Assembly: GCF_002338065.1 (NCBI RefSeq)
Contig: NZ_DDHJ01000018.1
Location: 425,124 to 489,123, forward strand
Reading direction: 5' to 3'
Source of the DNA: Pseudomonas sp. UBA1879
GTDB taxonomy: Bacteria > Pseudomonadota > Gammaproteobacteria > Pseudomonadales > Pseudomonadaceae
DNA: 64,000 nucleotides
The position numbers and the translations under genes are program-made. The notes below the pieces were generated by a model. That model searched no databases. It had not been told where the DNA came from and worked only from the letters and a program-made list of their open reading frames with translations. Positions 8,770 to 17,884 of the stretch are shown one piece after another; position 1 is the stretch's first letter, and every line of letters starts with the position of its first letter.

Positions 8770-9894
8770 ATGTATTTCGTTGAGTTCCAGCATGAGCGCA
8801 ACGCCCTGATTGGCGCACTGGTGCGTACGGATCGCCTGCAATTGCTGTTTCGCCAAACGGTGTTTTCAGTACTGGGCGCTTTTCTGGCTGCCTTGATGCT
8901 CGGTTGGCTCTGCTGGGGCCGCGTTGACGACCGGTTGGTGGTCAGCTGGCTGGCTTTGCTGGCGGTGTCCACCTCATTTCGGATTGCCCTGCTGGTTGCC
9001 TACTTTCGCAGCCCTGCCGCGGCGCGCACGCCTCAAGGCTGGGAGCTCAAGTATTGGCTGACGCTGGTGCTCTCGGCGACGATCTGGGGCCTCGGCGCGT
9101 TGGCGTTGATGCGTTCCAATGACCTGTTGACGCAAACCCTGGTCTTGCTGTTCGGCGTCGGCATGTCCGTCAGCGCGGTGTCCTGCTATTGCGCCTATCG
9201 CTCCATGACTGTCGTTGCCATCGGCCTGGTCCTGTTCCCGTGCGCGCTGTGGTTGTTGTTTCAACCGGGCACGATGCAGGTGGGCATGGCGGTGGCCACG
9301 CTGGTGTTCGCCGCCTTCGTGATCAGCGCCACGCGCAAATTGTCGGAGGCCATGGAAACGGCGTTTCGCTTGAAGCGAGAAATGGAACACGCCCGAGACG
9401 TCGCCAATCACGCGGCGCAGACCGACGAGTTGACAGGGTTGAAGAATCGACGCGCGTTCTTCCATCACGCCGAACGCTGCCATCGCCACAGCCGACACAA
9501 ACGCTTGCCTATGAGTGTGCTGATGCTAGACATCGATCATTTCAAACGCATCAATGACGCCTACGGCCATCAGGCCGGGGATCAGGTGTTGAGACAGATC
9601 GGCGCGGTCATGCGCGAGTGCGTCGGGGAGGGTGACATCTGCGGCCGGCTCGGCGGTGAGGAATTCGCGATGTTGATGCCCGACACTCCGCTGCATGCCG
9701 CCGAAACCCGGGCCGAGCAGATGCGGCAGGCCATCTCGCGGGGCTGCGGTGAACACGGCGAAATCATCACCGCCAGCATCGGCATCGCCACGATGAACGC
9801 TGACGAACAGAGCCTGCACACCTTGCTCAACGAAGCCGACAAAGCGCTGTTTCGGGCCAAGGCGCTGGGTCGGAATCAGACGGCGGTGGCGTGA
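8770..9894 (+). CDS. Membrane-bound diguanylate cyclase (GGDEF)
   Basis: A 374-residue protein with about six N-terminal transmembrane segments (residues 30-190), a short helical linker, and a GGDEF domain from about residue 210. The signature is GGEEF (about residue 294), which is catalytically competent. DELTGLKNRRAF and LMLDIDHFKRINDAYGHQ precede it. It should make cyclic-di-GMP at the inner membrane. There is no EAL domain and no recognised sensor fold in the membrane part. It is monocistronic. Confidence 0.92.
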   Translation: MYFVEFQHERNALIGALVRTDRLQLLFRQTVFSVLGAFLAALMLGWLCWGRVDDRLVVSWLALLAVSTSFRIALLVAYFRSPAAARTPQGWELKYWLTLVLSATIWGLGALALMRSNDLLTQTLVLLFGVGMSVSAVSCYCAYRSMTVVAIGLVLFPCALWLLFQPGTMQVGMAVATLVFAAFVISATRKLSEAMETAFRLKREMEHARDVANHAAQTDELTGLKNRRAFFHHAERCHRHSRHKRLPMSVLMLDIDHFKRINDAYGHQAGDQVLRQIGAVMRECVGEGDICGRLGGEEFAMLMPDTPLHAAETRAEQMRQAISRGCGEHGEIITASIGIATMNADEQSLHTLLNEADKALFRAKALGRNQTAVA

Positions 9895-10018
9895 CGGTCA
9901 GTAGATTGCGACCGTTTCTGTCACGCCCTCGTGACATTCGCCCTCGCTCTTTTCATTCCGCCCGAGCTGTGGCGTAGTGTCTGGCGCACATTGGCCGACT
10001 GGAAGAGGTAAACGAGCG

Positions 10019-11644
10019 ATGACCCTGCAAACCCAACTGGACAACCTGTACCCGCGCGCCGAGGACATTCCTGAAGCATTCCGCGCAGGCCCGGCCATCG
10101 AGCAGCGAGACTATCTGGTCAATGGCGCACTGCACCAATGGCAAGGCCCGTTGGCGCCGGTGCTCAGCCCGGTGTCGTTGAAGACCGACGCAGGCCTGGA
10201 ATCCGTGGTGCTGGGCAGTACGCCGTTGATGGATGCCGACACCGCGATGACCGCCCTCGATGCCGCCGTCAACGCGTATGACCGAGGGCAGGGCGCCTGG
10301 CCGACAATGCGTGTGGTCGACCGCATCCACCACGTCGAAACCTTCCTGAAGAAAATGCGTGAACAACGCGACGCCGTGGTCACCCTCTTGATGTGGGAGA
10401 TCGGCAAAAACCTCAAAGACTCGCAGAAGGAATTCGACCGCACCTGCGACTACATCGTCGACACCATCAACGCGCTCAAAGAGCTCGACCGCCGCTCCAG
10501 CCGTTTTGAACTGGAGCAGGACACCCTCGGGCAGATCCGTCGCGTGCCCTTGGGCGTCACCCTGTGCATGGGGCCGTACAACTACCCGCTGAACGAAACC
10601 TTTACCACGCTGATTCCGGCGCTGATCATGGGTAACACCGTGGTCTTCAAACCGGCCAAGTTCGGCGTGCTGCTGATTCGGCCTTTGCTGGAGGCCTTCC
10701 GCGACAGCTTTCCGGCAGGGGTGATCAACGTCATCTACGGCAGTGGCCGCGAGACCGTCAGCGCATTGATGGCCAGCGGCAAGATCGATGTCTTCGCCTT
10801 CATCGGCACCAACAAGGCCGCCAGCGCCTTGAAAAAACTGCACCCCAAACCCCATCGCCTGCGCGCGGCCCTCGGGCTGGACGCCAAGAATCCCGGGATC
10901 GTGCTGCCTGACGTCAATCTGGACAACGCCGTGGCGGAAGCCATCACCGGCTCGCTGTCGTTCAACGGTCAGCGTTGCACGGCGTTGAAAATCCTGTTCG
11001 TGCATGAAAACGTGGTGGGCAGCTTCCTTGAGAAGTTCGAGGAAAAACTCGCCCAGCTCAAGCCGGGCATGCCTTGGGAGCCGGGTGTCTCGCTGACGCC
11101 GCTGCCGGAGCCTGGCAAGACCGAGTACCTGCAAGGGCTGGTCGACGACGCCGTGAGCAAAGGCGCCAAAATCGTCAACGAAGGCGGCGGCACCACCCAT
11201 GAACAGTTTTTCTACCCGGCTGTGCTGTACCCGGTGACCCCTGACATGCGCGTCTACCACGAAGAACAGTTCGGTCCCGTGGTGCCGGTGGTGGCGTACC
11301 GCGATCTGGACACCGTCATCGAATACGTGCTCGATTCCGATTTCGGTCAGCAGTTGAGCATCTTCGGCAACGACTCCAAACAGGTTGGGCGGCTGGTCGA
11401 CGCGTTCGCCAATCAGGTGGGCCGCATCAACATCAACGCCCAGTGCCAACGCGGCCCGGACAGCTTCCCGTTCAATGGGCGCAAGAATTCGGCCGAGGGC
11501 ACGCTGTCCGTGGATGACGCGCTGCGGGTGTTCTCGATCCGCACGCTGGTGGCGACCAAATTCCAGGAAAGCAACAAGGCGCTGATCAGCGACATCATTC
11601 ATAACCGCGAGTCGAGCTTCCTGACCACCGACTACATCTTTTAA
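10019..11644 (+). CDS. NADP-dependent glyceraldehyde-3-phosphate dehydrogenase (GapN-type)
   Basis: A 541-residue aldehyde dehydrogenase superfamily enzyme. It carries LGVTLCMGPYNYPLNET (cofactor/substrate region), FIGTNKAASAL, and the catalytic cysteine in SFNGQRCTALKIL. The family oxidises glyceraldehyde-3-phosphate directly to 3-phosphoglycerate, yielding NADPH. ATG at 10019 was preferred, with GGAAGAGG upstream; the longer frame from 9977 is not family-like. It is monocistronic. Confidence 0.88.
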   Translation: MTLQTQLDNLYPRAEDIPEAFRAGPAIEQRDYLVNGALHQWQGPLAPVLSPVSLKTDAGLESVVLGSTPLMDADTAMTALDAAVNAYDRGQGAWPTMRVVDRIHHVETFLKKMREQRDAVVTLLMWEIGKNLKDSQKEFDRTCDYIVDTINALKELDRRSSRFELEQDTLGQIRRVPLGVTLCMGPYNYPLNETFTTLIPALIMGNTVVFKPAKFGVLLIRPLLEAFRDSFPAGVINVIYGSGRETVSALMASGKIDVFAFIGTNKAASALKKLHPKPHRLRAALGLDAKNPGIVLPDVNLDNAVAEAITGSLSFNGQRCTALKILFVHENVVGSFLEKFEEKLAQLKPGMPWEPGVSLTPLPEPGKTEYLQGLVDDAVSKGAKIVNEGGGTTHEQFFYPAVLYPVTPDMRVYHEEQFGPVVPVVAYRDLDTVIEYVLDSDFGQQLSIFGNDSKQVGRLVDAFANQVGRININAQCQRGPDSFPFNGRKNSAEGTLSVDDALRVFSIRTLVATKFQESNKALISDIIHNRESSFLTTDYIF

Positions 11645-11735
11645 TCGCGCTGGTTGCTGATGTGTCTTGCAGCGACTTGGGCTAAGATCTCGCGGCCCAA
11701 GTCGCTGTAGTCATTGCACCTTCAAGGAAGTCAGC

Positions 11736-12332
11736 ATGAGCGTCTCCGCTATCATTTTTCTGGTTGTCGTCGTGGGTTCGGTGGTCTACGTCATCGGCGT
11801 CTACAATCGGCTTGTCCTGTTGCGCAACCGCTTCAAAAATGCCTTCGCTCAGATCGAAGTGCAGCTCAAGCGCCGCCACGATCTGATCCCCAATCTGGTG
11901 GAAACCGCCAAAGCCTATCTTGCCCATGAACGTGACACCCTGGAGTCGGTGATCAGTGCGCGCAATCAGGCCGTGGCCGGTCTCAAGGCGGCATCGGGTC
12001 AGCCGGGAGACGAACAGCGCATGGCGCAACTGGGCAATGCCGAAGGGGCGTTGACCAGCGCGATGGGGCGTCTGAACGTGACCATGGAAGCCTACCCCGA
12101 CCTCAAGGCTTCGCAGAACATGCAGCAGCTCAGCGAAGAGCTGACCAGCACCGAAAACAAGGTGGCCTTCGCCCGTCAGGCGTATAACGACGCGGTGATG
12201 GAGTACAACACCTACAAGCAGTCCTTTCCGCCGGTGTTCTTCGCCGCCAACTTCGGTCACAAGGCCGATGCCGGTGTACTGGAGTTCGCCGACACCGCGC
12301 AGATTCAGGCCGTGCCCAAGGTGGCGTTTTAA
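11736..12332 (+). CDS. LemA family protein
   Basis: A 198-residue protein with one N-terminal membrane anchor (residues 4-24) followed by the LemA helical domain, recognised by AQIEVQLKRRHDLIPNLVET and TENKVAFARQAYNDAVMEYN. An AAGGAAG Shine-Dalgarno lies 7 bases before the ATG at 11736. It is 24 bp upstream of an M48 protease gene, a LemA-protease pairing common in bacteria and thought to act in envelope quality control. Confidence 0.92.
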   Translation: MSVSAIIFLVVVVGSVVYVIGVYNRLVLLRNRFKNAFAQIEVQLKRRHDLIPNLVETAKAYLAHERDTLESVISARNQAVAGLKAASGQPGDEQRMAQLGNAEGALTSAMGRLNVTMEAYPDLKASQNMQQLSEELTSTENKVAFARQAYNDAVMEYNTYKQSFPPVFFAANFGHKADAGVLEFADTAQIQAVPKVAF

Positions 12333-12356
12333 CCGACCCAGCCCAGGGGCCGCGCG

Positions 12357-14261
12357 ATGAATTTCTTCGAGCAGCAAGACCGCGCCCGGCGTAACACCGG
12401 GCGACTGGTGCTGTTGATGACACTGGCGGTCACCAGCCTGGTGGCCCTGACCAGCCTCGCAGTGAGCATCGGCCTGCAATTCATGGCCGACAGTGGGCAA
12501 AAGCACCGAACGCTTCATGTGGCCTGGAACCTTGTGCCAGCGATCGCACTGCTGACCGTCCTGATCATCCTGCTGGCGGCGCTGTACAAAAGCCGGCAGC
12601 TGCAAGGCGGCGGCAAAGCCATCGCCAAACGCCTCGGCGGTCGGCTGATCAACCTAACGCAGCAGAACGAGGACGAGCGAAAGGTACTCAACGTCGTCGA
12701 GGAAATGGCCATCGCCTCGGGCAGCCCGGTGCCACCGGTGTACCTGATCGATGACACCAGCATTAACGCATTTGCCGCCGGCCTGACCCCACAAGACGCG
12801 GTGATCGGCATTACCAAGGGGGCGATCTGCCTGTTGTCGCGGGAAGAACTGCAAGGCGTGATCGCCCACGAGTTCAGCCACATCCATAACGGCGACATGC
12901 GCTTGAACACGCGGCTGGTCTCGGTACTGCACGGCATACTGGTGATCGGGCTGATCGGTGAGTTCGGCATGCGCAGCGCCAAGGACGGGGAGAAGGCCGC
13001 GCTGCCGCTGTTTTGCGTCGGCGCCATTCTGTGGGCGTTGGGCTACACCGGCACGTTTTTCGGTAACTGGATCAAAGCGGCCGTCAGTCGCGAGCGGGAG
13101 TTTCTGGCAGACGCTTGCGCCGTCCAGTTCACCCGTGATCCGGCAACCATTGGCGGCGCATTGAAGAAAATCGGCGGCTACAGCCAGGGCTCGAACTTGC
13201 AGGCAAGCAACGCGCCGGAGTTCAGTCATCTGTATTTCGCGGCGGGCGTGGCTGCCTATGTCGAAGGCTTCATGGCGACGCACCCGCCGCTGAAGAAACG
13301 CATCCGACGCATCGAGCCGTATTGGGACGGCGTTTTTCCGGAGGTGGTCTGGCCAACCGCTTACACCCAGATGCCCACCATTCCGCCTGCCCAAACTTCG
13401 ACGGCGTACCAAGGCCTGAACCTCACCCTCGCCGGGCTTGAAGCGTCATTAGCCTCGATCGGCGATCCACAACCGGTCCACAGGGCCTTGGCCCAAGGTG
13501 CTTTAGCCCGGCTTGATGGCCTGCTCTACGACGCGGCCCACGACGGCATCGGTGCGCAGGCCATTGTCTATGGCCTGTTGCTTTCGTCTGACGCGGCGAA
13601 CAGGGATCAGCAACTGCAACAATTGAAATCAAGGGTCGAACCGCGTCTCGATGACCGGCTGCGGCGCCTGATCACGCCGCTGCAACGGCTCGATCACGAC
13701 CTGCGCCTGCCACTGATCGACCTCGCCATCCCCGCGCTCAAGCAAATGAGCAAGGAAGCCAGCCACAGTCTCATTGAAAACATGACCCTGCTGATCAAGG
13801 CGGATCAACGAGTCGACTTGCAGGAATGGACGCTGCTGCGGATCGTCGAGCGCAACCTCAACCCGCCACGACAGCGCCAGGCAAAATACGGCCTGGTGCA
13901 GTTGGGCGATGACGTGGCCATCCTGCTGACGGCATTGGCCAGGGCAGGGCACGACAGCCCTGAACAGGCCCGCGGCGCATTCATCCACGCCCGTGAAAGC
14001 CTGCCACCAGCCCTCGCCGGGCTTGAGGCTGCAGCGCAGGTCGGATTGAAATCCCTGGCGACCTCGGTAAGCCGCCTCAACCTGCTGTGGCCCCTGCAAA
14101 AACCGCAACTGCTCAAAGCCATGGCCCGCTGCGTCGAACACGACGGGCAGGTCACCGCTGCCGAGGCCGAACTGATGAGAGCGGTTGCAGACATTCTTGA
14201 TTGCCCGTTGCCACCCGTTTTCGTGCAGGCTTTTCCGTCATTGATGGCCTCATCGATATAA
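12357..14261 (+). CDS. M48 family metalloprotease, HtpX-like, with C-terminal extension
   Basis: A 634-residue membrane protease. Two transmembrane helices lie at about 18-40 and 57-77, the zinc motif HEFSH is at residues 171-175, two more membrane segments follow, and SREREFLADACAVQF supplies the third zinc ligand. The first 320 residues match HtpX/YfgC-type M48 peptidases; the remaining 310 residues are a soluble helical extension not found in HtpX. It is co-transcribed with the LemA gene and probably cleaves membrane or periplasm-facing proteins. Confidence 0.88.
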   Translation: MNFFEQQDRARRNTGRLVLLMTLAVTSLVALTSLAVSIGLQFMADSGQKHRTLHVAWNLVPAIALLTVLIILLAALYKSRQLQGGGKAIAKRLGGRLINLTQQNEDERKVLNVVEEMAIASGSPVPPVYLIDDTSINAFAAGLTPQDAVIGITKGAICLLSREELQGVIAHEFSHIHNGDMRLNTRLVSVLHGILVIGLIGEFGMRSAKDGEKAALPLFCVGAILWALGYTGTFFGNWIKAAVSREREFLADACAVQFTRDPATIGGALKKIGGYSQGSNLQASNAPEFSHLYFAAGVAAYVEGFMATHPPLKKRIRRIEPYWDGVFPEVVWPTAYTQMPTIPPAQTSTAYQGLNLTLAGLEASLASIGDPQPVHRALAQGALARLDGLLYDAAHDGIGAQAIVYGLLLSSDAANRDQQLQQLKSRVEPRLDDRLRRLITPLQRLDHDLRLPLIDLAIPALKQMSKEASHSLIENMTLLIKADQRVDLQEWTLLRIVERNLNPPRQRQAKYGLVQLGDDVAILLTALARAGHDSPEQARGAFIHARESLPPALAGLEAAAQVGLKSLATSVSRLNLLWPLQKPQLLKAMARCVEHDGQVTAAEAELMRAVADILDCPLPPVFVQAFPSLMASSI

Positions 14262-14364
14262 GTGTTCCTGGGGTGGTTTTCAGAAAGGGACTACAGAGGC
14301 GGGTTTGAGGATCTGACTTGGGAGGGAGAAATGGGTGACGTGATGGCGCTACAGGGATGCCCTG

Positions 14365-14398
14365 CGGGCCTCTTCGCCAGCAAGCCGGCTCCCACCAT
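14365..14398. repeat. Single REP-like element in a 496-bp intergenic region
   Basis: The sequence GGGCCTCTTCGCCAGCAAGC followed by CGGCTCCCACC resembles the second major Pseudomonas REP family (GCGAGCAAGCTCGCTCC type). The rest of 14262-14757 contains only short non-conserved open frames and no other recognised element. Confidence 0.5.
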
Positions 14399-14798
14399 TA
14401 CGACGTCGGTTGCAGATTTTATGGACATAGGCATGATGCTTATGGGAACCGCCTTGGGACGGGCGGCAAATCTGACGCAAGCGATTGACCGCCCGACGTA
14501 AGATCTCCCACATTTTTTGCAACGTGCCATGGTCTGACAGCCGCCGTTGTCCGCCTTCTGTGTTCGCCCTGAGTAGAGAGGGGAAGATCAAAACGACTCA
14601 CATTCCCTGATAAACCCTGACGCGCAGGTAATCGGGTAGATAAGCGGCATATTTACACCAACGCCCAGTGTCTTTAGTGTGCGCGGTAGTCATTTGCCAT
14701 AACCTTGCGGATGCCTGCCTACGCGCTGCTTTTTCTTTTCTGACTGGACGCTGCCCTTGGTTGAAGCTACCCCTGAGTCGATTTCCCCGGTTGTAACG

Positions 14799-15383
14799 AT
14801 GTTGTCGCCCACCAGCGTGTTGCTCCAGGTGCGCGCGGCCACGGCGGTGCAGCACAGAACGCTGGAAGCGCGGTTGCCGCTGACGAGCCCTGACCTCGAT
14901 CAATGCACCTATGCGCGCATCATCGAAGCCTATTACGGTTTTCATGCGCCGCTGCATGACCAGATTGCGAAGTTTTCGGGCGCTTCTGCGGACCCCGAGC
15001 GCCATAAAATTCCTGCGCTGATCAAGGATCTCTACGCCTTGGGCCTCAACGGCGAACAAATCAACGCATTGCCCCTGTGTACCCGATTACCCGCCATCGA
15101 CAGCGAAGCGCAGCTGCTGGGCGTCATGTACGTGATGGAAGGCGCGACGCTGGGCGGACAGGTGCTGCGTCGACTCATCGCTGCGCGGCTGGGTATCGAC
15201 GCAGACAGCGGCGGCGAGTTTCTCGATGTCTACGGCCGGGACACGGGCCGGTTGTGGAAAGCGTTTCTGAAACAACTGGCCGCGTTCGACCATCCTGCGT
15301 ACAACAGTGACGTGGTGGACGCGGCCTGTGAAACGTTCGCGTGCTTCGAACATTGGCTGGACCGCGCGGGAGTGCTGCTGTGA
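14799..15383 (+). CDS. bphO: Biliverdin-producing haem oxygenase BphO
   Basis: A 194-residue haem oxygenase that opens haem to biliverdin, the chromophore of the adjacent phytochrome. The proximal histidine lies in AVQHRTLEARL near the N-terminus, and the distal helix has GVMYVMEGATLGGQ. The ATG at 14799 was chosen; a TTG at 14757 in frame would add 14 residues, and neither has a strong ribosome site. The stop overlaps the GTG of bphP by 2 bp, so the pair is translationally coupled. Confidence 0.92.
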   Translation: MLSPTSVLLQVRAATAVQHRTLEARLPLTSPDLDQCTYARIIEAYYGFHAPLHDQIAKFSGASADPERHKIPALIKDLYALGLNGEQINALPLCTRLPAIDSEAQLLGVMYVMEGATLGGQVLRRLIAARLGIDADSGGEFLDVYGRDTGRLWKAFLKQLAAFDHPAYNSDVVDAACETFACFEHWLDRAGVLL

Positions 15384-17602
15384 TTTCCACGACCGAACAT
15401 GACATGAAGACCCTGCTGCAGAATTGCGCGGACGAGCCAATCCGCATTCCTGGCGCCATTCAACCCCACGGCGTGCTGCTGACCCTCGACGAAGCGTCGT
15501 GGACCGTTCAACAGGCCAGCGCCAATGCGGCCTTGCTGTTGGGTGGCGCCGATGAGCTGCGCCCGGGTCAGCCGTTGTCGACATGGTTCGGCGTGGATCA
15601 GGCCGACGCGCTGCGCGAGGCCGTGGCGACCGAATCGCTGGACGACATCAATCCCGTGACCCTGCGCTGTGGCAGCCAGTGGATGGACGCGCTGATTCAT
15701 CGCCACGCCGGGCTGCTGTTCATGGAGCTGGAACCTGCGCAAGCCCAGGCCTCCGGTCGTCCGCTCGACCTGCACCTTACCCGGACCCTGCGTCGTTTGC
15801 AGTCCGCAAAAACCCTTGCCGAGCTGTACGACATCAGCGTCAACGAGATTCGCACGCTGACCGGCTACGACCGGGTGCTGATCTATCGCTTTCAGGAGCA
15901 GGGCCACGGCCAGGTCATCGCCGAATCGGCCACGCCGGAGCTGGATGCCTATCAAGGGCTGTTCTTTCCGGCGAGCGACATCCCCGAGCAGGCCCGCGAA
16001 CTGTACCGCCTGAACTGGCTGCGGATCATTCCTGACGCAGCGTACGTTCCGGTGCCGATGGTGCCGGTATTGCGTCCCGACACCGGCCAGCCGCTGGACA
16101 TGAGTCATGCGGTCCTGCGCAGTGTGTCGCCAGTTCATTGCCAGTACATGCAGAACATGGGCGTACGTTCGTCGATGAGTATTTCGCTGCTCAAGGATGA
16201 CCGCCTGTGGGGGCTGATCAGTTGCGGCAATCGCCAGCCGCTGCAGGTGCCTCACGCATTGCGCGCGGCGTGCCAGACCATTGGTCAGGTGCTGTCGATG
16301 CAGATCAGCGCGCTGGAAGGGGCGCAGATTCAGCGCGAGCGGCAGGCCAAAGACAGTCTGCTGCAGTCGCTGGCGCACGCGATGGTCGAGTCCGAAGGGG
16401 ACGTTTATCAGGGTTTGATCGAGCGGGCCGATGATCTGCTGACGCTGAGCGATGCCCAGGGCGCCGCCATCATCATCGAGCAGGACATTTACCTGTTCGG
16501 CCAGTGCCCAAGTCCGGAGCAGGTCAGGGCCCTGTTGGGCTGGGTTCAGCAACAGCCGTCCAGCGTGGTCGAGACCTCGAGCCTGAGCACGCTGTTTCCG
16601 GAGGCTCACGCCTATCGAAAGGTCGCCAGCGGGCTGCTGGCGTTCACCTTGCCCAAACCGGTGGACAACGCCGTGCTGTGGTTTCGGCCTGAAATCGTCG
16701 ACAGCGTGCACTGGAGCGGTAACCCGGAAATGGCCAAAAAGGTGGTCGCCGATCGTCTGCAGCCTCGGGATTCGTTCGAGGCCTGGAAACAGGAAGTCGA
16801 AGGCACGTCGCGGCTGTGGTCTTCCGCTGATGTCTACTCAGTTTCGGATTTGCGCCGCTCGGCGCTGGAATCGGACCTGTCGCGGCAAGTCCTGCGGGAA
16901 AAAGACGCGGTTCGCGCCAGGGACGAGCTGGTGGCCGTTGTCTCGCACGATCTGCGCAGTCCGCTAACCGTCATCGTCATGCAGTGCGGAATGATGCAGC
17001 GGGTCATCGCCGCGGACGTCAGCCCGGGTTCGAAACGGTTGCACGCGGCGATCGACACCTTGCAACGGGCGACGGCACGCATGACCACGCTCCTCGAAGA
17101 TCTGCTCGACACGTCGAAGATCGAGGCAGGGCGTTATTCCATCGACCCACAACCTGTCGACCTCAACCAATTCTTCGATGACGCCTGGGCGTTGATGGTG
17201 CCGTTGGCCCTGAACAAATTCATCGACCTGTCTTTTACCGGTGAGCCGAACCTGAAAATCATGGCCGATCCAGAGCGGTTATTTCAGGTGCTGTCGAACC
17301 TGGTGGGCAACGCGATCAAATTCACCCCGAAGGAGGGGCGCATCACCGTCACCGCGGCCGTCGAAGGGGCATATGTCGCGGTCGATATCGTCGACTCCGG
17401 GCCGGGTATCGCGCCGGATCAATTGCCTCATGTGTTCGAGCGATACTGGCGGATCCGCGAAGGCAACCCGAGCGGCACGGGGTTGGGGCTGTACATCTCG
17501 CAAGGGATCGTGCGGGCTCACGGCGGCGAGTTGACGGCCACCAGTGACCTTGGCGCAGGCAGCACGTTTCGCTTCACGGTGCCGCTCGCGGCGGCCATTT
17601 GA
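15380..17602 (+). CDS. bphP: Bacteriophytochrome sensor histidine kinase BphP
   Basis: A 740-residue red/far-red light sensor. Domains in order are PAS with the biliverdin-attachment Cys16 (LLQNCADEPIR), GAF with the FPASDIPEQAR signature, PHY, HisKA with phospho-acceptor His523 in VVSHDLRSPLTV, and HATPase with DSGPGIAP and GTGLGLYIS. No receiver domain is fused and no response regulator gene follows. The GTG start at 15380 overlaps the bphO stop; the frame is open upstream but the family N-terminus begins here. Confidence 0.95.
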   Translation: MISTTEHDMKTLLQNCADEPIRIPGAIQPHGVLLTLDEASWTVQQASANAALLLGGADELRPGQPLSTWFGVDQADALREAVATESLDDINPVTLRCGSQWMDALIHRHAGLLFMELEPAQAQASGRPLDLHLTRTLRRLQSAKTLAELYDISVNEIRTLTGYDRVLIYRFQEQGHGQVIAESATPELDAYQGLFFPASDIPEQARELYRLNWLRIIPDAAYVPVPMVPVLRPDTGQPLDMSHAVLRSVSPVHCQYMQNMGVRSSMSISLLKDDRLWGLISCGNRQPLQVPHALRAACQTIGQVLSMQISALEGAQIQRERQAKDSLLQSLAHAMVESEGDVYQGLIERADDLLTLSDAQGAAIIIEQDIYLFGQCPSPEQVRALLGWVQQQPSSVVETSSLSTLFPEAHAYRKVASGLLAFTLPKPVDNAVLWFRPEIVDSVHWSGNPEMAKKVVADRLQPRDSFEAWKQEVEGTSRLWSSADVYSVSDLRRSALESDLSRQVLREKDAVRARDELVAVVSHDLRSPLTVIVMQCGMMQRVIAADVSPGSKRLHAAIDTLQRATARMTTLLEDLLDTSKIEAGRYSIDPQPVDLNQFFDDAWALMVPLALNKFIDLSFTGEPNLKIMADPERLFQVLSNLVGNAIKFTPKEGRITVTAAVEGAYVAVDIVDSGPGIAPDQLPHVFERYWRIREGNPSGTGLGLYISQGIVRAHGGELTATSDLGAGSTFRFTVPLAAAI

Positions 17603-17763
17603 CGACCCCGCATGCTTGTCGAGCGGCGCTGGAGACAGGTGCCGGGCGCCCACAGCGGGAACGAAGGGAGCAATGACGAAGCACCGCACAGCGCGTGAAT
17701 CCCGATGCCCCGCCCGATCCTGCCATTCGCCATCGGCAAGCCTTGATCGCCGAACGGTGCTCC

Positions 17764-17853
17764 ATGAACGGCAAAGTCGCCTATCGTTTTGACATCCGTG
17801 TGCAGGACGAAGGCGAAACCGTCTTCCTCGACGTCTGCTCACGGCCAGGATGA
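17764..17853 (+). other. Small open frame, 29 codons, possible gene remnant
   Basis: ATG at 17764 opens a 29-codon frame (beginning MNGKVAYRFDIRVQDEGE, ending DVCSRPG) in the 282-bp gap between bphP and the PcaB-like gene. It has protein-like composition but no clear ribosome site and I cannot name a parent family. It may be a decayed gene end or chance. Confidence 0.25.
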
Positions 17854-17884
17854 ACTGGATGGACGAGCCGTCAGGAGCAGTACG

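Noticed and set aside
9953..11602. A 549-codon open frame antisense to the GAPDH gene
   Set aside because: Same GC-driven shadow effect; His/Gln/Val-rich composition without domains.
14262..14501. A 79-codon frame directly after the M48 protease gene
   Set aside because: It runs through a REP-like element, has no ribosome site and no protein-like conservation pattern.
15230..16711. A 493-codon open frame antisense to bphP
   Set aside because: Shadow of the phytochrome gene; no recognisable protein features.
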